Of a DNA stretch of 27,369 nt, positions 22,140-27,369 are shown piece by piece. The notes under the pieces are model-generated. The model was not told the DNA's origin. It searched no databases and saw only the letters and a list, made by a program, of their open reading frames with translations. Location of the stretch: IMG/VR virus record IMGVR_UViG_3300033571_019044, positions 1 through 27,369 of that record; one strand, 5' to 3'. A program made the position numbers and the translations under genes. This stretch comes from a virus. How positions within the stretch are numbered: the first letter of the stretch is position 1; each line of letters begins with the position of its first letter.

Positions 22140-23438
22140 TTAATTCTTTATAAGTAATAACTCATCCCACCGAAATGGATTTCGGCTCAATTTATCACGC
22201 GACATCGACCAGGTGCGACCGGGTATAAAGCAGGGGCCGACGCCTAATTTTTTCTTGCCGAATTTTGTGTGCACGTTATCAAGTGCTTTCATTAATTGTT
22301 CTTTCTTATCGATGAGCTCAAAGTCGGTTAATAGGTCATAAGTATGGCCAGATTTTGGCTCTAAGCCTGTCAACACAACACCACACTTCTTATATTTAAT
22401 TCCTTCCTTATAAATCTCATCTACCATCCTTGTTGCTGCTCTTACAAAATCAATTGCGCAATCCGTAGGTTCAGAAAACGAACCTGTAATTGATTTATTG
22501 TAGAACGGCACATTTGGGTCGAAAGGGTTTGACTGTACGAAAGCAATCATACATCCACATAACAAGCCTTCATCCCTTAAGCGTTTACACGCATCCTGAG
22601 CATACATTGAGATTGCTTCTTTTAGATCCGTTAATTCAGTTACGCGGCCACCGAAAGACCTAGAGGCAACTATTTGCTTTTTTGATGGGGGAGTGTGCTC
22701 GATCTCAATGCATGAGATGCCAAGTAGTTCGTAGATCGTGCGGGCCATGACGATAGAAAATTTCTTTTGCATCTCTCGAGGTTCAGCACAAGCAAGGTCT
22801 AATACTGTTTTAACTCCCATAGAGTGCAACTTCTTTGCATGTTTACGACCAACGCCCCAAACTTCCGAAACATCTATCTGAGCAAAGTAATACTCTTTGT
22901 TGCACGGATCCATATTCACGAGATCGCACACACTGTTAAAGCCGGGGTTTTTCTTTGCAATGTGATTTGCAATTTTAGATTCTGTTTTACTTCTACCAAT
23001 ACCGACACAAACTGGTAATCCGAGCCATTTCCATATTTGTTGGCGCATTTGCTGGCCAACTTTCTCTAAATCAAAGTTCTTCTCATAAGCAGTGAAGTCA
23101 ACAAAGCATTCATCAATAGAATAAGGCTCAACTTCTTCATCAGTTACATACGAACTCAGAATCTTATGAAAACGCCTCGACATTTCTGCATACATTGCAT
23201 AGTTGCTTGAAAGTACGATTACGTTATGTTGCTGAACAATATCTTTGATCTGGAATAGCGGTACACCCATTTTTATATTTAGGGCTTTTGACTCATTGCT
23301 TCGCGCCACGGCGCACCCATCATTGTTACTGAGAACAATCACAGGCTTATTGTTCAAACTAGGATCAAAGACTCTCTCACATGAAACATACATATTATTG
23401 ACGTCAATCAAGAAAAAGACTTTGTTCTCATGTTTCAT
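22140..23438 (-). CDS. umuC: UmuC-like Y-family DNA polymerase (Pol V catalytic subunit)
   Basis: This is a 432-residue translesion polymerase. D12 in [17 protein letters not shown] and the pair D109-E110 in [12 protein letters not shown] are the metal-binding catalytic residues. [23 protein letters not shown] and [10 protein letters not shown] (helix-hairpin-helix, about 195-204) are also conserved. The length is normal. The C-terminal UmuC domain is present ([12 protein letters not shown]). The site that normally holds the beta-clamp motif QLNLF reads YDLLTDF (367-373), without the Gln. The start overlaps the umuD stop as ATGA, so both are translated together and controlled by the operator upstream of umuD. 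The gene converges on the + strand pair, with an 18-base gap. Confidence 0.95.
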   Translation of the reverse strand: MKHENKVFFLIDVNNMYVSCERVFDPSLNNKPVIVLSNNDGCAVARSNESKALNIKMGVPLFQIKDIVQQHNVIVLSSNYAMYAEMSRRFHKILSSYVTDEEVEPYSIDECFVDFTAYEKNFDLEKVGQQMRQQIWKWLGLPVCVGIGRSKTESKIANHIAKKNPGFNSVCDLVNMDPCNKEYYFAQIDVSEVWGVGRKHAKKLHSMGVKTVLDLACAEPREMQKKFSIVMARTIYELLGISCIEIEHTPPSKKQIVASRSFGGRVTELTDLKEAISMYAQDACKRLRDEGLLCGCMIAFVQSNPFDPNVPFYNKSITGSFSEPTDCAIDFVRAATRMVDEIYKEGIKYKKCGVVLTGLEPKSGHTYDLLTDFELIDKKEQLMKALDNVHTKFGKKKLGVGPCFIPGRTWSMSRDKLSRNPFRWDELLLIKN

Positions 23439-23935
23439 GACTTATTTCTTATCATTTTAATAATGCATGTAACAACGCCCCAGATAATTAGTTCCTGGCC
23501 TTCTTGTAGATAGATATTTTTATAATCTGGGTTTTCGGCTTTGAGCCATTTCTTGGACTCTTCAATCATTAAGCGCTTAACCGTAAAATCATTATCAATT
23601 AGTGCAACCACAATGTCGCCGTGTTTAGCATCTAAGCTACGATCGACAATGAGCTCGTCATCAATGTCGATGCCAGCGTTGAGCATTGAGAGTGATGCGA
23701 CTTTGACAATGAAAGTTGCAGTTTCATTTTTAATTAAGTGCTCATTCATATCGAGCGCTTTGTCTATGTAGTCTTGTGCAGGAGAGGGAAAGCCAGCGGA
23801 AATTTTTTCTAGAGCGTAAGGGACAAGTAGGTGAGTTGATGGTACAACTTGCTTGATTGAAAAGGCTTCAGATAAAACAGCGCCTTGTGTGAGGTACGGT
23901 TTTATCTGGATAATGGATGGTGCAATTTCGCTCAT
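23435..23935 (-). CDS. umuD: UmuD-like S24 auto-peptidase subunit of Pol V
   Basis: This is a 166-residue protein. I choose the ATG at 23935 (MSEIAPSI), with AGGGG 8 bases before it; a longer frame to 23971 would run through the operator. Self-cleavage site A47-G48 in [12 protein letters not shown] matches E. coli CGFPSPA. The catalytic Ser is S83 in VASLSM (family form GDSM; here Gly-Asp is replaced by Ser-Leu) and Lys is K120 in FTVKRL. The 47-residue N-terminal arm is longer than the 24 of E. coli UmuD but has no visible helix-turn-helix, so a repressor role like that of long UmuDAb is not evident. RecA-stimulated cleavage would activate UmuC. Confidence 0.93.
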   Translation of the reverse strand: MSEIAPSIIQIKPYLTQGAVLSEAFSIKQVVPSTHLLVPYALEKISAGFPSPAQDYIDKALDMNEHLIKNETATFIVKVASLSMLNAGIDIDDELIVDRSLDAKHGDIVVALIDNDFTVKRLMIEESKKWLKAENPDYKNIYLQEGQELIIWGVVTCIIKMIRNKS

Positions 23936-23950
23936 AGAATATCCCCTAAC

Positions 23951-23971
23951 TTGAATTTGTAACATATTCAA
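23951..23971. promoter_or_regulatory. UmuDAb-type SOS operator dyad upstream of umuD
   Basis: The 21-bp sequence has the form TTGAA-N11-TTCAA with the core TTTGTAACATA. It closely resembles the Acinetobacter DNA-damage box bound by UmuDAb/DdrR (TTGAA-AATGTAACTTT-TTCAA type). It lies 16-36 bases upstream of the umuD start. Acinetobacter lacks a LexA gene, so control would be by the host UmuDAb. Match is by eye. Confidence 0.75.
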
Positions 23972-24082
23972 GATGATATGCTAGAGCTTAGTTAAATTTC
24001 AAATTTAAAAAGTTGTGGATAAATAATAACTAGTCGTAACTTGTCGCGCTGAATGATGCATTTGGTCGGAAAATCAACGGTG

Positions 24083-24718
24083 CTAATTTGCACTTTTTTT
24101 AGGTTTAGGGAAGTAGTCAGCAGTAAATTCACCTAAGGGCATTTCAAAGAAAAATTGATCAGCATCTTCTTTCTTACAGTTCAACCAGTCTTCTCGATAT
24201 TCTTCAGGGATTACAATAATCGATCGTTTCTCATCTTCTGGTTTATGAAACTGCGACATGAAAGAGTGGTTGTCCGCATTAATTGTAAGCATAGACATCG
24301 ATCTGACTTGCTGTCCATCGATCACAGTTGAGTCGTATATAGCCGCTACTGTAAAAGGTAACCCGTCTTCTCTATAAATTCCCCAACGTTCTGCTTTGCC
24401 ATTCACATAACGTGGTTCAAAAATTTTTTCGACTGGTATTAATGCAAATTGGCTTTTAGCCCAAGCGTGTCGGAAGCTCGGCTTTTTATCTACCGTCTCC
24501 GTTCTGGCGTTGTAGGTATACTTTGAGAATTTTAAATCATGGTTCCATGGTGGAATCATACCGAACTTAACCTGACGCCATTCTATGTGCCCATCTTTAG
24601 AAAAAATAAGAGGGCAGTCAAATCCCGGATAAACATCCGCTTTATATTCGAAAGTAGGTTCGAATAGGTCTAGTAGGTGTGCCCGGTCCTTTGAAATAGG
24701 TTCATAATTTGCGCACAT
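24083..24718 (-). CDS. SRAP-family abasic-site protection protein (YedK/HMCES-like)
   Basis: This is a 211-residue protein. After Met removal C2 is N-terminal (MCANYEP), as needed for covalent thiazolidine linkage to abasic DNA. Other family residues are visible: WGM-like FGMIPPWN (53-59), NARTET (N70), the glutamate region IFEPRY (E101) and the late His in MSQFHKPEDEKRSIIVI (H158). Length is normal. SRAP proteins shield abasic sites in single-stranded DNA. It lies directly upstream of umuDC on the same strand, so the three form a DNA-damage group. The operator and 147 bases lie between it and umuD. The start is 11 bases after the stop of the upstream membrane gene, suggesting shared transcription with it. 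Confidence 0.92.
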   Translation of the reverse strand: MCANYEPISKDRAHLLDLFEPTFEYKADVYPGFDCPLIFSKDGHIEWRQVKFGMIPPWNHDLKFSKYTYNARTETVDKKPSFRHAWAKSQFALIPVEKIFEPRYVNGKAERWGIYREDGLPFTVAAIYDSTVIDGQQVRSMSMLTINADNHSFMSQFHKPEDEKRSIIVIPEEYREDWLNCKKEDADQFFFEMPLGEFTADYFPKPKKSAN

Positions 24719-24729
24719 AATTAACTCGT

Positions 24730-25500
24730 TCAGGTTAATTCACTTCTATCAAATGTAACTTTTATATTACCTGTATTGTTATCAATACGTTCTATTTTTC
24801 CGTTCTCATTCCTAGTTAATTGAATGTATTTTACATATATGGTAGTTACGTGGTCATTACCGTCTTTATCTAAATAGTGTAATTCGATTTCAAAAATTTC
24901 ATTTCCAGATAAATTAGCAGGGTTTATTTGGAAATGAAATTTACAATTTTCATCTTTAAATGATTTATTGTATGGAAAGCCATCGATAAGAGTATCTGGT
25001 ACTATTGGACGAACTTTTTTATTGATTTTAAAAGTTTGTGGATCGGATTTCACAATAGGAAAAATACGATTAACTTCACCAATTACTGAAAATTCAATAG
25101 TATATGTACAAAAGACATGAGGTATCGAAGGAAAAACTCTTGACTCAATATCTGAGAAAATAGGTTTAATTAATTTTTTTCTATTTATCTCCTTTTCTTC
25201 TAATATCATCAATTGTTTTTGAGCGATATGTAGATTTTTATCAGTCTGTCTGAATGTAAGTAGCAGCCAAAGAAAAGCTAATGGAGAAAATATTCCAGCA
25301 AGTAGACTGCCAAAACCACCAAAATCGATAAGTTCTGATTTAATACCAACATTACTCCATGAATAATCGTCAGGTTCTGCTAAAAAACAAATATAAGAGA
25401 TATAGATCAAATATATAAAAGTTAGTGCATAAGGTATTACTTTTAACAGATTAATTTTACTAAATATTTGTTTTTTTAAATTAAGTAATTTACTAAGCAT
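24730..25500 (-). CDS. Two-helix membrane protein with extracytoplasmic or cytosolic beta domain, unknown function
   Basis: This is a 256-residue protein. I favour the ATG at 25500 (MLSKLLNL), which has AGGTG 9 bases upstream; an ATG at 25518 adds six residues. Two membrane helices: about residues 19-40 (VIPYALTFIYLIYISYICFL) and 61-83 (GGFGSLLAGIFSPLAFLWLL). A helical segment follows (QTDKNLHIAQKQLMILEEKE). The rest is a beta-rich domain (FCTYTIEFSVIGEVNRIFP; EIFEIELHYLDKDGNDHVTT). Very AT-rich. The same frame stays open upstream of both ATGs and encodes a third hydrophobic stretch without a standard start codon. I do not recognise a defined function. Proteins of this form are common accessory genes in prophages. 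Confidence 0.7.
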   Translation of the reverse strand: MLSKLLNLKKQIFSKINLLKVIPYALTFIYLIYISYICFLAEPDDYSWSNVGIKSELIDFGGFGSLLAGIFSPLAFLWLLLTFRQTDKNLHIAQKQLMILEEKEINRKKLIKPIFSDIESRVFPSIPHVFCTYTIEFSVIGEVNRIFPIVKSDPQTFKINKKVRPIVPDTLIDGFPYNKSFKDENCKFHFQINPANLSGNEIFEIELHYLDKDGNDHVTTIYVKYIQLTRNENGKIERIDNNTGNIKVTFDRSELT

Positions 25501-25594
25501 GCTATTGGCACCTATCATAATAAAAATTAATACGGCTATTATATTGAGCCCAGCTAGAAATGCGATCCACCCACCACTACTTCCTTTTCTTTAG

Positions 25595-25720
25595 TTAGCT
25601 TAGTATCACGCTCATAACTATATAATTATTTTTCAAGCCTAATGACCAGCCGATCTCTTTATAGAATGGTTCACCATACTTAATAGTATGTTCAATGTAA
25701 AAGTAGACCCAATCTTTCAT
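25595..25720 (-). CDS. Possible 41-residue ORF in the gap between membrane gene and integrase
   Basis: ATG 25720 opens a 41-residue frame (MKDWVYFYIEHTIKYGEPFY...). GAGAG lies 7 bases upstream. The composition looks protein-like, but the end (IVMSVILS) falls where a different frame reads YSYERDTKLTKEKEVVVGG, which also looks like coding sequence. The stretch 25519-25781 may therefore be the decayed 5' part of a longer gene that once continued into the membrane protein. Otherwise this gap shows no RNA gene or strong hairpin. Confidence 0.35.
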   Translation of the reverse strand: MKDWVYFYIEHTIKYGEPFYKEIGWSLGLKNNYIVMSVILS

Positions 25721-25781
25721 TTGCAAACTCTCAATTTTTTAATAAGTAATTTATCATTTAGGACCAGCGTAATTAGCCCAA

Positions 25782-27134
25782 CTATTCACAATATCTGCTT
25801 ATAATAATATTGTTATGCTCAATCCATTTTTCTTTCATATTCCTTATTGATTTTTGTTCAAAGTAGATTCGGTTTTTGATCAAAGCTTTTGAAACGTCAG
25901 ATAACACAACATTTTCAATCATATTCATAGCTTTTCGAAGATCATCAAAAGTTACTTGGACATACCCATCGGTTACATCGTTGTCATCATCACCAACCAT
26001 GTGATTGATGAGTTTTTTAATTGTGTAACTACCAATCGCTAAACTATTTGCGATAGTTCCGAAGGTTCTTCGTAAGTCGTGAAATGTAAATTCAATACCA
26101 GTTGCTTCAGTTATCGTATGACGAGCTTCTCGCTTATCAACGATATGTGAATCAGGCGTATCACCAGCGAAAACATACTTATTATTGCCAGCAAGTTTTT
26201 TACGTTCTGCCAAGATATACCAAAGCATTTCTCCCATCGGTAGGAGAAGGTCTTCATGATTTTTCGGATCCTGAATTTTTATAGTTCCATATTTTAAGTC
26301 AACATTTGCCCATTCTAGTGTTTCACCTTCTTCTCTTCGGAATCCGGTTAGGATTAATAGGAGTAAGAAGTCCTGATTTGTGTATGCACGATGATTTAAA
26401 TTTTGATTGCCTGCCCACCAAGTCGTACACACGGCAAGTGACCAGTCGTGTATTTGGTCTGCTCGAATATATCCCTTACGACGCTTTATCTTGTTCCATT
26501 TCTTCTCTTTGTAAATAACTCCAACAGGGCTTTTTTCTGTGATAATTTTTTCATCATTATCGTTATATAGAATTGAAGCGTTGAAGTTGTAGACAGCAGA
26601 TAAAAACTTCATTGCAAGATTTGCTTGCGCTAAACTCCGTACAGATAAATCCATATGCTTGTTTAGAGTCATTTTCTGAGAAATTTCAGTAATTTTGATG
26701 TCTTTCCAATCTTTAAAATAATCATTAGCACATCGGTCGTAAGCATTGATCGTATTAGCGCTTAGCTTCTTTTTACTTTTGTAGACTTCATAAGCTTGTT
26801 CAAGCGTTGGGATTAATTCATTAGCTTCTTTTTCGGATTTAAAGTCATTCTTTAATTGTCTTTTTTGAGCAACCGGATCAATGCCCTGGTGCATCATTAA
26901 CAATATTTTTTTAGCTTCTGTACGTGCTTGCTCAAGTGTGTATACACCATGTTTACCAATAGACTTCCTTTTGTTGCGTCCATCAGGCATTCTCGTTTCA
27001 ACAAAATAGGTTTTCGACTTTGTTGCAATCAAGCCAAAGCCAATAGTAACTGAGTCACGATAAAATTTACTTCCGCTTTCTTCGAGCGGGATGTTGTCGA
27101 TAAATGTTTTTGTAAGTTTATATCTTTGGGTCAT
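25782..27134 (-). CDS. int: Tyrosine-family phage integrase
   Basis: This 450-residue protein has an N-terminal arm-binding domain (residues about 5-90: IGFGLIATKSKTYFVETRMP, DGRNKRKSIGKHGVYTLEQA), a core-binding domain (about 108-215), and a catalytic domain (about 225-410). Active residues: R266 in LTGFRREEGETLEW, K291, H352-x-x-R355 in FHDLRRTFG, H378 in INHMVG, and the nucleophile Y391 in VTDGYVQ. It catalyses prophage insertion and excision. It is the last phage gene, reading away from the host 6S RNA gene, so the attachment site should lie in the 150 bases upstream of its start or in the RNA gene. No excisionase gene is evident beside it. Confidence 0.95.
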   Translation of the reverse strand: MTQRYKLTKTFIDNIPLEESGSKFYRDSVTIGFGLIATKSKTYFVETRMPDGRNKRKSIGKHGVYTLEQARTEAKKILLMMHQGIDPVAQKRQLKNDFKSEKEANELIPTLEQAYEVYKSKKKLSANTINAYDRCANDYFKDWKDIKITEISQKMTLNKHMDLSVRSLAQANLAMKFLSAVYNFNASILYNDNDEKIITEKSPVGVIYKEKKWNKIKRRKGYIRADQIHDWSLAVCTTWWAGNQNLNHRAYTNQDFLLLLILTGFRREEGETLEWANVDLKYGTIKIQDPKNHEDLLLPMGEMLWYILAERKKLAGNNKYVFAGDTPDSHIVDKREARHTITEATGIEFTFHDLRRTFGTIANSLAIGSYTIKKLINHMVGDDDNDVTDGYVQVTFDDLRKAMNMIENVVLSDVSKALIKNRIYFEQKSIRNMKEKWIEHNNIIISRYCE

Positions 27135-27169
27135 GGTGACTTAAAAAGTACGAAACGATACGCAGCAAT

Positions 27170-27310
27170 ATACCACAATATTTCTGGAGCCTACTATAAG
27201 CCTATTTTTGATTGATTTGGTTGAAAATAATAGGTTTTTAAATTGATGATTATTGTCTTAAGTTATTGTTTTTATATTGAAATAAATGCTCCGAAGATGC
27301 CGCTGCATGT
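27170..27310. other. Candidate prophage attachment (att) region
   Basis: The stretch runs from just upstream of the integrase start into the 3' end of the 6S RNA gene. Integrases commonly recombine at the 3' end of small RNA genes and sit next to that end. The exact core cannot be seen because the matching copy lies outside the window. Confidence 0.35.
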
Positions 27311-27369
27311 GTCGTTACCCTGAACCCGATGAGTTCAAGGTGGACGCGACGTATACTTGCTGGGTTTCC
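27286..27369 (-). ncRNA. ssrS: 6S RNA, 3' part (5' end outside window)
   Basis: Reading the minus strand, the end of the window holds the conserved 3' arm of 6S RNA: CACCTTGAAC, a GGTTCAGGGTAAC block, then GCGGCATCTTCGGAG. These match the E. coli 3' arm (CACCTTGAAC, GGTTCAAGGGTTAC, GCGGCATCTCGGAG) in order and spacing, as recalled. CTTGAAC and GTTCAGG form the local hairpin. The last bases would pair with the 5' end of the RNA outside the window. 6S RNA binds the housekeeping RNA polymerase in stationary phase. The RNA ends near 27286; phage DNA starts at or shortly after that point. Confidence 0.85.

Noticed and set aside
27221-27241. A second TTGAA-N11-TTxAA element upstream of the integrase
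   Set aside because: The right half reads TTTAA, not TTCAA, and the TGTAAC core is absent. In AT-rich DNA this degree of likeness is expected by chance.
1-27369. CRISPR arrays, tRNA genes or insertion sequences
   Set aside because: No regular direct repeats with spacers, no recognisable tRNA cloverleaf and no transposase or terminal inverted repeats were seen by eye.

Overview
The window is the right-hand (late) part of a temperate siphovirus-type prophage in what is most likely an Acinetobacter chromosome. The host call rests on three things. The DNA is AT-rich with AT-rich third positions. A 21-bp dyad of the form TTGAA-N11-TTCAA sits in front of umuD and resembles the Acinetobacter UmuDAb operator. 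The structural genes are of the HI1409/DUF1073-portal, DUF2213 and DUF2184 type common in Acinetobacter prophages. No database search was run, so all family names rest on motif recognition.

Layout. 2-8137, head and neck, all +: 3' part of the large terminase, portal, MuF-like protein, an AT-rich inserted gene of unknown function, a DUF2213 protease-scaffold, cement protein, major capsid protein, and a run of small connector and tail-completion genes. 8200-19616, tail, all +: tube protein, a two-frame tail chaperone with a probable -1 frameshift, a zinc-ribbon membrane accessory gene, tape measure, DUF2460 and DUF2163 proteins, a fibre with a C-terminal SGNH hydrolase, an NlpC/P60 peptidase and a gpJ-like protein. 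19680-20786, lysis, +: three-helix holin candidate, GH108-type endolysin and a 43-residue lipoprotein. 20840-22121, +: a very AT-rich pair of genes that share a short Q-x-G-R-D motif. 22140-25720, -: umuDC, an SRAP (YedK/HMCES-type) gene, a membrane protein and a possible tiny ORF. 25782-27134, -: a tyrosine integrase. 27286-27369, -: the 3' end of host 6S RNA (ssrS), which suggests that the prophage is integrated at or just beyond that gene. The early, immunity and replication genes are not in the window and presumably lie left of position 1.

How it works together. The + strand genes read as one late region broken up by many strong hairpin-plus-T-run terminators (3527, 8156, 10145, 10179, 14793, 19632 and 20072). 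Two further terminator-like hairpins lie inside coding sequence (6255 and 17084). This pattern implies either late antitermination or deliberate stepping-down of expression. Accessory genes sit next to these terminators and differ in base composition from the structural genes. The - strand block near the integrase is a DNA-damage package: error-prone polymerase V-like proteins with an abasic-site protection protein.

The best candidate for an undescribed system is the two-gene cassette at 20840-22121. It pairs a two-helix membrane protein whose C-terminal tail carries the Q-x-G-R-D motif with a soluble protein of about 339 residues that carries the same motif at its N-terminus. Also of interest are the inserted gene at 2644-3492, the zinc-ribbon membrane gene at 9626-10126, and the use of ssrS as an attachment site.
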